Source of the DNA: Fasciolopsis buskii
Lineage: Eukaryota > Platyhelminthes > Trematoda > Plagiorchiida > Fasciolidae
Assembly (NCBI GenBank): GCA_008360955.1
Contig: LUCM01008174.1
Span: 68,278 to 132,277 of the forward strand
DNA: 64,000 nt
Direction: 5' to 3'
In this document: in pieces, positions 49,679 to 62,648 of the stretch
How positions within the stretch are numbered: position 1 is the stretch's first letter
Layout: each line of letters starts with the position of its first letter
Translations under genes and position numbers: made by a program
The notes under the pieces: generated by a model
The model's database searches: none
What the model was told of the DNA's origin: nothing
Seen by the model: the letters and a program-made list of their open reading frames with translations, nothing else

Positions 49679-51461
49679 GCTACTTGTTTTTTTCAGCTTA
49701 TTTTCACCTCTTCGTCGTCTTTTGATCTTTTTGAGCAGTTCTTAAATCGCCCACTATTTCACTGGATTCACAAAAGAACTGCGAATAATCCACATGATAC
49801 CTTTAAGAGAACCCAAATACCTTTGAGACTCGTTCAGATGTTAGTTAAATTAGCCGGACTTTTGATTTCAAAAAAATTCGTGACTTGTAACGAATGACAC
49901 AGGAGTTGTGTGATCACGATACCCGAACTTACCAGGTGCACCACACCTCATTCCCTTCTTTCCAGAACAGTCATGTTCTGTATTGTGTCCTTTGTATTCA
50001 AAAGCTTAGGACTATTGCATACGCGTGATTTGCCATGATTTCCCATGGATCCGCTGATGCCATATAGGAGCGGTGAATGTACTAGAACACATAGTGGAAA
50101 CCAGATTGAATATGTCAGGAGTCAAAATGGGATATTTTCTGATTCATTCAGCCCATTGCATTTCGAGGAAAACAAAAGGTGTGGTGAATAAACAGCCTGA
50201 AAGTATTTTCCACCAGGGTAATAAGAATGACCCTAATTTTAGAGTGTTCCGCACAAAGCAGCGGTGGATACAAATGGTGAAAATGTGGAATAACTGTAAA
50301 TGTGAAAGGCATTCCTTGAAATTTCACACGGGCGATAAAGTGTTCACGGTTTTGGATGTTTTCATATGAGAGGCAGATCAGAGCAGATTTAAGAGGGCGT
50401 TCTTCAGATGTTATGGTACGAGGGGAAAATAAACAGTGTCATCTTGCATCTCATTAATTGAGAAGTGGCACACGCCCATAAAATCAAGTGAACTTCGTCA
50501 ATGTCTAATTTTCCGATTCCGCCATGGCTCCGAGGAGCAGTTCTGACGTTCGTCCTCCATCAGGCAACAAATTATAATTGTCGAATTTCTTGAGTTGTTG
50601 ACCAGAATTCATAATAGGAAGAGAATGTTTTATGTTGTTTCCAAACTTAGTTCGTTGACACTTTGATTTGGCATCAGTTGCGTTAAAGTTCGCACAATGT
50701 GCTAATATCGCCACTCACGAAATGGAAGGAGATGAGGCATGGGGAGTGCACCACAAAGACTGATATTGAAGACGAAAACGACTGGATTCATAACTTTGGA
50801 GGAACACTTTAAATTTTTGATTTAATTTGTATTGAACTTCAAAGAAGTAGCTTTTGTTCCTGTACCTTTCCACTTGTCGTGATGACTCAAAACTCACAAT
50901 TCAAATATGCTCTTCGCATGAATTCGAATTCTCGCCAGACACGATTGATATGAACGGACGGCAGAGCTTCTATACTACTTAGCCCCGGAATTTCAGTTGG
51001 AGCAATAGGATGAACCTCATCGGCGACGTACTGTACTGAATCTTTTGTCGTTGTCCGCGAAACGAGCTTTGTATGTTCAAAACATCGAAATATCAATGCA
51101 CCGTGTCAGTTCACTCGTCCTTCCTGGGAACTTTTAAAACTGGTTTTTGGACTGAAACATCAAACATTTATATTTATGTGAAAACAACTCCCCATTTCAC
51201 ATGATCTGGTAAGTTTTTATCTACTTGTATACTGTGGCAAAGTACCCAAAGACAATCAATAGGTACGTGCCAACTGATCCGTGTGGTATGTGTAATATTG
51301 CCGACTCATGGGAACGAGATCACCGTTGGCCAGCTGGATGGTGATTCCGAGTGAATATTGTTTCACATATCTCCGAAATAAAACGGGGAATAAAAAGTAG
51401 CATTTAACAAAATTGCCCTTCGCGAATGGTTGATTTAGTCGAACCTAATCGTATCACATCT
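49679..51461. other. interval between the inverted repeats, no recognised gene
   Basis: No reverse-transcriptase or endonuclease motifs are visible in any frame, so if the flanks belong to one element its coding part is absent. Confidence 0.4.
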
Positions 51462-51515
51462 GAGCAAGGCTTGAGAAAGACTACCCACAGTAGTCGAAAC
51501 GTTGGCGCATTACAT
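51462..51515 (+). other. hairpin plus GAAAC, possible Penelope-like element remnant
   Basis: GACTAC (51479-51484) pairs perfectly with GTAGTC (51490-51495) around a 5-nt loop and is followed directly by GAAACGTTGG. Penelope-like retroelements carry hammerhead-type motifs with stem II followed by GAAAC. Here the other half of the core (CTGANGA) is not intact: the bases before the stem are CTTGAGAAA. This would be a decayed relative, not a working ribozyme. Confidence 0.35.
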
Positions 51516-52019
51516 CTACCGACAACGGTGTGTTATTAACATTATATCATTCACAATTATCTCGTCATATTTACAGTCTTGCTATTACCTGACGGGAGTA
51601 TCTTGGGCTCTTAATGTTGCACCGTCCGTAACACCGAAGAAGCGAACAAAAACGAAAAAGTGGAAGATTAGACCCAGAACCAAAATCATTTTGCCGAAAA
51701 AATATCAGTGCATCTTGTAGTATGAATCGCCAATTTTTCACGTTATAATGCTTTCGATCGGAACTTCGTTAAGGTAAAAACTACTTGGAATTGTTTGGAG
51801 TTGCATTGTGGGGAGGTGCAACACTCGGAGGGATCATCATCAGCACTATTTCCTATATACTTATAATGATATGACAGTCAACAAGGTATAGCTGCACGAA
51901 ATTTATGTTAATCTTTCAATCGGCCTTCAGTGATAGTGGCCTCATCTTGCAACATTTTGTATGAGTTGCACAGTAAATGCGAAGAGGAGCAAGAGGATAC
52001 ACTGGTGCTGTAATTACCA

Positions 52020-52160
52020 ACAGTAACATAATTTGTGGCAGTAGTAGTAATGCTAATCGTAGTAGTAGTTACAGCATCGGTATTAGTAGTAATAGTAGAA
52101 GGAGTATTAGTAGTAGTGATATTAATGGCAATAGTAGTAGTATTAGCGATAGCAACAGTA
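52020..52160 (+). repeat. degenerate AGT/ATT trinucleotide repeat
   Basis: Imperfect units of AGT, AAT, ATT and GTA form a tract that reads as Ser/Asn/Ile-rich in one frame. It abuts the 154-bp repeat copy at 52173. Confidence 0.7.
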
Positions 52161-52172
52161 TTGGCAGCTTTA

Positions 52173-52327
52173 TTAAGTCAGAATGTTATTTACATTGGTT
52201 AAACTGATGCGTGGAATGGAGCATATTCCGAACTAGGAAGGATGAAGCCACTGTTGTGCATTACTGTTCGGTAAATTTACGACGTGTTATTATAAACGCA
52301 TGTGTGTGTCTGTGTGTGCCTGTGTGT
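52173..52327 (+). repeat. 154-bp repeat, copy 2 (inverted relative to 49374-49527)
   Basis: It matches copy 1 on the opposite strand. It begins right after a degenerate AGT/ATT trinucleotide tract and ends in a TGTGTGTC/TGTGTGCC tract. The reading frame here ends FIKSECYLHWLN-stop, as in copy 1. Confidence 0.8.
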
Positions 52328-53686
52328 GCAATGCATTATTCGCGATCACGCACAATAAGTCTATAAGGTATCTAAACTTAAGGAACCCGTTAACAACTAT
52401 TTTCACAAACAATTCCTACCTATACCCATGCTTACGTGAGTCAATTTATCAAGTAAAGTTAACCAACTGCAGCCTATCTACGTTGTATAGTGATTATTCT
52501 GTCGCTTCGGATTAGTTTAGGCCTGTCACTATTTTTGAGGGAGGGGTGCAGTAAAAACTGCAGTTTACTGTCGTGGCAAGCGCGTAAACATTGATTCAAC
52601 AAAGGAATTTAGAATGGGAAATACACTAATGCACTGCTCAACTATGGACCGGTTTCGTTCCGGCCAACAAGGCCGATTTGCGTCGTAATGCTTGAGGTTG
52701 TTTGGATTAATTGCCCGGGCAGCAACGAAATGAAATCTAAGTTTCCAACGCGAAATCGTTTTCAAGACACACACATATGGCTCGATTGTGAACAAGAGGA
52801 TTTTCCTTCCCAAACTCTATGATTGTCATCCACCCATACTTTTTTTTACCATCCTTGTGGCCACTTTGTCACTGGCCATAGGTCTTATCAGTCAATGCTT
52901 TGCTGAAAGCTCATAGATTAACAAGGGGGGAAACAGCAGCAAACTTTTTTGCTGGACATTTTAGTAATCTTTGTTTTAAACCTTCGGGAACCGCTAGTTA
53001 CCCACATATGGAAGCAAACTATCAGCCAGTGTAAACCGACCTTCTCGTGTGTTTTCCTTTACTAGTTTCTGCATGCATCGTGGATACAATTTAGACCCAG
53101 TCGCCTCTACTTTTAACCCCACAGAAAGCTGCTAATCTATTCACCTGTCAAAGATAACCGTTCACCAAAATAAGCCATTTAGGGTGCGATGGAACTACCA
53201 CGTGCTTACCAAAACACTTAGGATGCAAGTGTTTGAAACTGCTGTGACTCCGTTTCCGTATTTTCGCAAATGAATCCAGTTGACACGGAATGCCAATTTC
53301 TTGCGCGAGTAGCGCTCGAATGCAATTTTTACATAAGTCTTTTTCTGTTTATTCTCTAGGTTTTCTTGTTCATTTTGTAATGGTTTTGGTTAACCGCTAT
53401 TACGACTAACTATGTCCATTGCATCTGTACTTGTAGTTCAGTAATGCGACATGATGTAAAGAGCGCACATGATCAACGAGGAACGGACGATTTCACATGC
53501 TGCAGCTAGTGTAGTTTTTCACAATTTGCTCCGGGCGTGGTCGAATTTTGCACGCCAGAATGTGGGCGAACGGATCGGAGATAACGAAAGCGTTGGGTGT
53601 TTTGTTCAGCTCATACAACAGACAATTTGTTTGATTTTACTGTGAAAATTAACGTATGAAGAAGGCGAGAGGATGTGTGCGTTTCT

Positions 53687-53704
53687 ACACACACACACAC
53701 ACAC
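53687..53704 (+). repeat. (AC)n microsatellite
   Basis: Nine AC units. Confidence 0.9.
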
Positions 53705-56700
53705 GTCGAGGAACAAAACCATTTCACCCGAAAATTTTCACTGACGTAACTGCTCCGTTTTGTGATCTGAATGCTCACGTGCATCAGGCTGATTTTTTCG
53801 TCCAACTCCCACTGAAAAGGTTACGTCAATCCACATCCTGCTGGCAAAAATTTTATTGATAACTGGTGTCTATGGTGCATACCAGCATAATGCATTGAAG
53901 CAGGGAACCAATAATCACTTTCCCAGTCAAAACACATTTTTCTCTACTCACTTACAACCCATGCGGTAATAAATTTTATCTTTATAGGCCGAACTGGAGA
54001 CCATTACAGGTAGTAGAGGGTATTATTGAAAGAAACCATTCCAGCCGACGGTCCAGGTTTTGTCAGTGTATTCTAGAACTTTAAAGTTTGCTTATTGTCT
54101 CGTGCTAACAAGCATCTCAAAATTAGCTAGACCAAAAGCGTGTATATTCATTCGTAATTTAGCAGCAGTTTATGGGAAAGACTGCTTCTCATATGGTCCT
54201 CTGACTAGACAAAAATGTGCAAACACTTGAAGACCTGTTGAGAAGACACTGGTGAGAGATAAATATTGACGGTTCTAAAGGGGCTAACAACTGGAATAAT
54301 TCCTCCTGCATCAGGAACGCCCGAGTAACTATCACCACAACTGTTACGTCCTTCTTGAGAATCCGTTAGCAAACCGCGAATGAAAGATTCTGAATCAAAC
54401 AGTATAGATTCTGTAGTTCTTCAGCTACCTTTCAATAGCTCGCCGACCAGCAACACGCAACGCATCAACTTTTTCTGTCACCGAATTTTACAGGCGGCCT
54501 ACTATTACTCGCCAGATGGTCGGCTTCTATTGACGGACCGTCTCGTCTTTAGTAGGGGGAGACATTACAGAATTATCCTTGAGAGCAGTGCTGTTTGATA
54601 GCTTTCAGTTAGTTCTGGCCTGACCATTCAATCCGCAGAATGATTCAAATCCAGCGACGAAAGGAGAATAAATAGTCTACGGTTTTGGTGTTCACCCGGC
54701 CGTTTGGAGCCCATCCTGAGGAAATTGCATCCATCTCGGGTTCATGTTTTACTTACAAAAAGGTAAACGGATGCCCGGTAGTATGAATGTGGTTCTCAGT
54801 ACCGATTTGAACACTATCAATTCGAATTTCGAACCATTTTAGCGCCTAACTAAACTCCCGACTAGACGAAAATAATGTTCGAATTACTGCGCTCGATCCA
54901 CTAGATTGCAAACCAGACTGCGAAGTCAGCATCACACACACAAAGTTACGGTTATGAACGTTACAGGTTTGGATGACGGAAGCTAGCAGAGGTCCTATAT
55001 CGTCTGAAATACAAAGGAAAGTAAGTCATAAATTCCTCCAAGTGGATATGTTAGTTTTCTGTGGAAAGCAATAACGTTCAATTCCATGTACATTCTCCGG
55101 CTTTCCTTTCAGTTCACAAGAATTCCTCTAATCAAACTATTATTCAATTCCTTTTTGTCTTTCTTATGTTGGCTGGCTTGTACCTTAGTAATGGCGTAAA
55201 TCGTATCGGACTCTCATCCGTACTTCGTTTAGCTTGAGAAAAAAATTACATTGATGGTTCCGTGGTGGCGGCACTGCTACCAATACTACTACTGAATTTG
55301 GAGTAGTAGCAGTATTGGGCCAATTGCAACAAATGTGTTATTAGATTATTTCGCCATTCGTCCACTTGTTGATTATATGACACCGAGTGATTTGAGGTCA
55401 GCTGAATCCACTGCACATCTAACAGTTAAGTTATGCCAACATTACCCCACAATGATACTCATCTTGGATACATTGCGAAGAACGTACTGAAGATTTGGTC
55501 TAAGACGGGGTTTAAGTTTCTTACTTCGTCGTGAATGAGGCGCTTTTCTTTCGTACAAAATCCCTCTGACGAGACATTTTTTAAAAGAAAGCTGGACGAA
55601 AAATTTTCAATGACATTATTTCGTTCTTGGATTACATTATTTCTCTACTGAAACACAAAGCCGCTGTTTCATTCTTCTATCGACTGGTGTTACCAGACTG
55701 GAATGCTACAGATCCGACATTTGGCTCGAATTTGTTTTATCCACGTGATAACGTATTTCTGTTATTTAAGCCAACATGGACGATTACCGTTGGGATCGTA
55801 TGAAACTCGGGTAATCAAATCAATTTTTTCTGTTTCCCAGGATGAAAATGAATATCGAGTTGTGATTGGACAGAGCCATTTATGAGTAATTATGCTTTTG
55901 TCTTAAACAACATGTAGCAGAACCACGAAACACGCTTTCATTTTTTCAATTGTCACTTTTTTGGTTATCTCGCTAATGGGTTGTCATGAGAAGCCGTTAC
56001 TCGGAGCAAGTGTAACCAAACCAGTCATATCAGCCGCAACGGGGTTAACAGCTTCTGTGACTTCTGTTTTGTAACAATCAAATACTAACAATTGAATGTT
56101 TACGGAATATTTATTTACATGGGATCAAGCTTGTGCTTAATCAGACATTCGACCCCAACATCCGTGAGTAATTCGCGATCGAATGCGAATCGGCAACTGA
56201 TGAACAACCATATACTTTGTGGTCAATAAGAACACAACCGGAGTGGAAAAACTTTGTACATCACCATCGGATTTCGACATCAGAATCTTATTTCAACTAC
56301 CAGGCGTGTACTTGGACAGTCGGATCATTTATGAACCACAACGATTTCTGGACAGTCTTCGTCGGTCACTTAGGGACTATCTTCACCAAGTGAGCATATG
56401 GTCCCAATTTTTAGATTTTCATTGTAACTAATTATTCTTGACTAGCAAACCAATCGGAAATCACTATTAGGGCTCAAAAGTGCACTTACCATCCAAGCAC
56501 GATCCGAGTGATTCAAACTGGTATCGAAATCAATGCGTGGGTGCAAAATTCTAGGAATAAATAAGGAAAAATACCCGTCGTGCACACCTGATGAGACGCA
56601 ACAACCGTGAAACCAGCGGCGTACTTTTGAGAAAATCATTTTCTCCCTCGTTAGTATTAGGTATTGATAAATATAACTGACAAAAATGAGTGGCACACAA

Positions 56701-59700
56701 AAGGAACGTGAAAAGTTATTTTTATTGCTATTATAAATGCCAAATAAACCAGAATACCGACTGGAAGCGACAGTAAGCATCCAGTATCCGTCCATTGGCT
56801 AGTTTGGTTGCACAAAGTCTTCTCGAAGTTGAACAAAATAAGACGAAAAGTGTCATAAGTACGGTTCGGTTTTAGTTCTTGTTTTGTCGCTTTTTTCCAC
56901 AACGACAAAGTAAAAGATAGCCGTTGACGAACTGCACAATGAGAGTTGCTCGGTTTTTTTAAACCCTACAACAAAATTTTCGATTTCATCAAATTTTTTT
57001 TACCGTGGTTTCAAATGATCCATTTTTTCGGAATACCAAATCTCTTTCAATTACCCTATTTTCTCGTAAGGACATAGTAAAACCCAGTAAATTCATTCAC
57101 ACACTCAGCTAGTTTTGTTATCATTCGGATAACTCAGTGTCAATCTCACCACATGGCGGGACCAGATCAATGCTCCGGCAAATTGTGAGAATTCGGCTCA
57201 ACACACATATACGAAGAACATGTCACGTAGTTCAACCTGGGTATGGCTTATGATCGATACATGCAGTCCAAATAAATTCAAGTAGATGAGCTCTCCTTTA
57301 TTTTGTGAATTTACGAGAGAATGCGAAGAACTTGGACCGGAATGCTTCGCCTCAGAATTTCACCTTGCGTTTAGGATAAATACCTCAAATCGAACTCTGC
57401 AAAAAACCTTCGCATTGGCACTGTGCGTCAAACTTTATGCAGGTGCTCAGTAGAATTTTCATTGAATTAACATTCTAGACCGGCTGATATATTTGTTCCA
57501 ATGCCATAGGTGTGAAAATTTCTACTGAAATGGATCCACTGCGACGACATCACTGCTGATGGGAGCTGCGGGAGATTAAATATTTCACATAGGGAATCAT
57601 TGACAGCAACGTGGAGAATGTTTCCTCCAACCGCGGACTGCACAAATTGAGAAAACTGAACGGTGTCCAGGGCATACTTTCGCACACGGAAACATTATTT
57701 TCTCATGGAAGCTTTTCATATCCGCCTGAATCGGTTGCCATATCCCGGCCAGATCATAAACCCATTCACAAATCTTTTCTTATTGATTCAGCTCATGTCA
57801 TGACCTGCTACTAGCCCTAAACCTAACAGAACTGCGATTCTTAGGCAAATTCCTAGTTGGCTAATTTTACAGAGATTGTAAACAAGCGCCGGCAAGGAAC
57901 CCATAATTTTTCCACATTAGAATGAAGTACTGTTGGTTGTGCTGTGATTCGCAACAAGTGTAACAAACGGATGCTTCATGGTCCCAACAAAAATGGCAAT
58001 TGTAAGTGATTTTATTGCAAGCCACTTATGTAAATCACAATCGTTGAACTTCTCACTCTCCCGGATACTCGCGTTCTAATAAAGTACATGAAGGAAATTC
58101 GATATTCTGATTCAAATAGCTTCCAGTAATTGGTAAAAATAGGATGCCCAACCAAGTTTAAGCGGTCAAAGTACGAAAACCATGGGGTAGAAAACCTGTC
58201 AAGCGGTGGGCAAGACAATTCAACAATCCTGAGTGCCGAAACTACCGACTTGAATAACGAAATCTACCAGTGTTTGCATAGCTGAGAATAATTCAATTAT
58301 TCTTTTACTCACTCCTAAGATTTCATTGTAGCGCATAAAGATTGGTGATGCAATATCAAATGCCCGTCGTAATGATAGGGAAGCGTCAAGCCAAACAAAC
58401 CAGTAATTCATGGAACATATTCCAATATGATGCCATAAACAGAAACTGAACCCGGGATATTCCGTCTGCCGTGTAGATGCGTATGGTACCCGGCTGGATT
58501 CTGGCAAATGAAGTGGACTTTCGGAAGCATCAAACGTAACTGGATTCTCTATTTCACATTAATTCTAGGTAATCGTGCCACCTCGAAAACAGGTGACGGG
58601 TATTTGAATATCTTGATTTCCTGTTTTAGATTATCACGCAGTTCTGTGCGTTACGATAGTTCCCAAATGCAAGAACGAAAATCCTGGATACAGTTTATTC
58701 AGTGTCTGGTATTCCAGTATCGAAGGTACTTAGGGTCATGTGCGCAAATGGTAGGCCATACGAAATTGCTCGGAATCTCCGATCACACCGTGATACGATC
58801 ATGTTTACATCAGGCCGGCGATTACGTTACCGTTATTTGCTATCTAACCGACGGCTAGGAACGGTTCTCTTTTGACTCACCCGGCTGTAAAATCTTGCCT
58901 GTTGGAACCGAAACGTCGATTTACTACAAACATATAGAAGGACGGTTTTCGTATTGTGAAAAATGAAGTAGGCCGGTAATTTCTGATTTGACCGACGCCC
59001 CCATTTTCTGGACAATTTAGTTTACTGAACCTAGAATGGTGAGTGTCCTCATTTCAGATAGCTGTCAAAAATTGAGACCGGGATCAGCCGATGTTCAACG
59101 GACCGATATCTGGACCGTTTGACTAGCTGATCCCTGTGGTCCATTTTGCGACCAGAAATGAGTGTACTCGTTAAGTCGTTCAGTCAGATAAACGGTACAT
59201 TAGCCGTTTTTATCAACACTGAAACCTAAGTTGGGATTGGGACCGGGGGAGGGATAACTATGATCACTGAGTCCACCAAGTACCAATTCAATGAGCGGTC
59301 GGACATGCACGCCACCCCAGCACCACTTAGGTGGATCAGTCTCACATAAAGCCTAAAGATGATCACCTGGACCGAAAATCTTGATCGGATTTTGCTCCAG
59401 GCTGTCCAGATGATGAGGCTGACGATGATGAATGGATGACTGCTGCAGAACACACGAGATTCACACCCAGCGAAGCGTAAATGATAGTTAACTGGTCCAG
59501 AGGGTGGAACAGCGGATCACTATCCGATCGCGATCGGACAAATCGAGAACTGAGCTTTCCCAAGTAACGTATCATTGGGAGCACAGAGGAAGCAAAGCAA
59601 TCGCAAATCTAAAGGACGAGTTCCTGCCCTCGGATGACTCTGTTTACTTATGTCTATATTAACCATATGAAGTTTGCGCTAAGGTATCGGGTCATTTAGT

Positions 59701-61902
59701 AAATCGGTGCCCATCTTTTGACTTCGAAATACTTGGTTTAATTTCCGTATTGAACTAATATAAAACCCATGGGTATGGAAAATCCTGTGATCAATGATAA
59801 GTCTGAATCACAAAATGAAAAATTCCCTCAAAAATGTTGTTCGTCCGATTAGATCAGCCGATCAACTAGTTAGCGACGGATTCAGAAATTTCAAAGATCC
59901 CTCCACATCCTACTTTTGATCAATGTGAATTTATTAATATACGGTACAAGCACCATCGTCATCATAATTCCCTGAATGTAGCCCAAAAACGCTCATGGTG
60001 CAGGTGGAGGATATGTTGCCATAAATTATTCTCATTCACCTGGATTAATTCTACATTGCATGGGAAACTAGCCTGATTACCAATTCAGATATCAAACATA
60101 AGTAGAATGCAGCGCCCACTGAAATCATTACATCGTCAAACACGGACCTGACATGCAACGGAGCACGAAGTATCGCATTTTTTAAGTAGCAGAACTGAAG
60201 GTGGTCCCCTTGTGCCTTTTTAAATACTGTTGGCGAGGTTGTCACTGCGCTCGTTTATCGATGACAGGAGAAAAAAGAAGCATAAGTATATTTTGGCTGT
60301 CCTTAGAATTAAGTAGACGGCATAAATTACAGGCAAAAAATCATTGGAAATCACAAATTACTCACTATCATAAGTTGCATGTGAGTTCGTGTACAACGCG
60401 GAAAATCGTCAAATATTGTGAATGAATGTTGAGCATGTGATTGTAATAACATATTCAACCATGCAGCTCGGTAAGCGCACCTATCAGGCACGAGCAGAAT
60501 GTTCACATTTGTTCTGCAGGATGGAGACTCTCGCTTCGGATATCGAGTCCGAATTTTAGATATATATGTACAATGTAAACAACTATGTACAAAAATAGAA
60601 TAAGCGAACTTTCTGTTATTGTTTGAGTGGGAGAACAACCTGAAAAGAAACACGGGGAAATCAGTTCGGCCATTTGTCCAAGTCCGTCTGGGAACAATGT
60701 GGCGGCGATCTGGTGACCGAAAGGCACTGGGCACGAACGTATTGCGTGGGTGTTCGGCGTACTCGAAAGTCCAAAGTACGTCCGTGCAAAGCCTAACCAA
60801 ATGAACACACACAGAAACGATAGAATGGATGACGGGGTAAAATTGAGTAACTACTTAAACGCAGAAGTCATAAGCATTCGGTATAATGAATAAAATGTGA
60901 AAACACTTGACTAATGAACTAATAGTTTCATGCAGCTGCGAAAATAATCCAATAGGTTCATGTTATTCTTTCGGTGATAGCCCGCATTAACGGAGTACCA
61001 ATATCTACATGACTACATTAATGGTCGATTTCATTCATCGGTAATATATTCGAAAAACTTATCATTCACTCCAAAATATAACGTACACTTTTCAAAATCG
61101 GCGTCGTAATCTCATTGGGAACGAAAGGCGATCTCTGCCGTGGCCGTTTCGCAACAAATGTAGCCGTAAGGTTAACCTGAATGAGAACGAAAGACGATCG
61201 GTCAATTCAAACGTGCAAACAGGTGATTGCACTAATATGCGAACGTCTAAGAGGTAAGTAACAATAGCAGAGTTCACTCACTTTCGGCATTCCAGGCCTT
61301 AGCACGAATCCAGATTGTTCTGCATCATTGGGTTGACAATTTGAGTTCTTGCCTTGAGATCTTGGACTCGGGGTCATTGTTACACAGTATTTCAGGCTAC
61401 AGGATAGTGGTGGATTGTCCAGGGACTATAGCAGATAGAAATAGAAACAACACTGATAATGAATGTTCAAGCTGAATACATCCTAAATGAAAGCACAGTA
61501 AATGAAATTACGAGGGAAGGAAGATTATAAATCAAACCATCCGGTACCGTGTTTTCAGGTCACTGTAGCCACCGTTACTGCCAAACTCACGGAAAAGTCA
61601 CAAGCATTACAAATGCGAATTTTTCGAGCGTGACGAAAAGCCTTACATGGCTGATTGGTCTAAATCATTACACTCTGCTGGTATCAAAGGAACTCCGTTT
61701 ATACAATTGTGATCGTCTGATGAACAGTAGGATTTCAACAAACATGCGCAAGCCAAAACACACTGAGCTAGGAAGTGTACAATGTTATTTCCCACCCGCG
61801 GCCGTGACTGTCCCAATTCACTATAAACAATAGCCAAGCTAGCAATGTTTGGCGCACGCAGGTGATCCAAACGGAATCTCCTGTGGTTTCAGGCCACATG
61901 GC

Positions 61903-61934
61903 TAATAATAATAATAATAATGATAATAATAATA
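61903..61934 (+). repeat. (TAA)n microsatellite
   Basis: About ten TAA/ATA units with one G interruption. Confidence 0.9.
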
Positions 61935-62258
61935 TTTTGTATGTCCTCACTCCAATTCACCGAGGCACGCAACTGTGAAAACAAGCTGGTCTCACCCCCT
62001 TCTATGTAGTAACCCCATGAACATCACATCCCACCACGCATTTGAGCTTCCATTGACCAACTGCCACACCCGATTAGCAATCGATCCCTCATTAGTTGAC
62101 TGAATCTATCACCGGGAGAAAACCCCCCTTGCTATTTCAATTTTCTGAGGTGTCAAAGTTTTACAAAGCGTTGAAATAGACGCCGATGGAAATCAAACAG
62201 CTCGTGTGCGTTTTGTCTACCCCGTTGAGCAATCCCACTGATTGGGTGAATAAGCATA

Positions 62259-62372
62259 TCAGTAGTTTCCGTGTGAGAACCGTACGAAATCGTGTTGCCT
62301 CGGTGACGAACCAGATGGGCACGCGCCGTGCAACAAATTTAGGATAGATAGCCCAAAATTCAAAGGATATGT
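62259..62372 (-). CDS. candidate terminal exon of the ARHGAP19-like gene
   Basis: After the phase-0 donor at 62648, the next convincing acceptor is a pyrimidine-rich TCTTTCTTTCCCTAG ending at 62373. Reading in phase 0 gives 37 codons (starting TYPLNFGLSI) and then TGA at 62259-62261. Intron length would be 276 nt. The sequence does not visibly match the C-terminal tail of known ARHGAP19 proteins, which is poorly conserved, and I see no AATAAA just downstream. A later GTACGG inside it could also act as a donor. The call rests only on phase and splice-site quality. Confidence 0.25.
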   Translation of the reverse strand, partial: TYPLNFGLSILNLLHGACPSGSSPRQHDFVRFSHGNY

Positions 62373-62648
62373 CTAGGGAAAGAAAGACCAGGGCAGGTCA
62401 ACCACCATAATTGACCGTTTTGCCGTCAGCACAAATCAGGATGTGGTCAGAAATTTGGCTAATCAGCAACCGACAAATGATTGAAAATGGAAATGGCGGG
62501 AACCAGAAGAGTTGAACAGAAAGTTCAAGTTTGTGACCTTCCTATTGCTAGTAGTGCCGAATTTGATCAACACGATCGTACTTTTTTCCCGTTTTTTCCA
62601 CCCGTTATACCATAAATATGTTGCACATGGCCATCATAAAACACTTAC

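Larger units (their letters stand above)
52328..62258. other. long stretch without a recognised gene
   Basis: Contains the (AC)n at 53.7 kb, a small hairpin of TACTAC/GTAGTA at 55275-55318 and a GC-richer stretch at 60660-60790. Frames of 100-153 codons near 58.2-58.9 and 60.4-60.8 kb overlap each other on different frames and have no motif support. Confidence 0.4.

Noticed and set aside
56583..56625. CTGATGAG...GTGAAAC arrangement resembling a hammerhead ribozyme core
   Set aside because: Stem II would pair only ACG/CGT, the conserved G-C closing pair is lost, and stem III is just two base pairs. Probably chance.
58508..58858. 116-codon ATG frame
   Set aside because: Frames of this length are expected several times by chance; no motif, splice or polyadenylation support.
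60351..60812. 153- and 101-codon minus frames
   Set aside because: They overlap each other in different frames and show no recognisable domain. At least one is a shadow and neither is supported.
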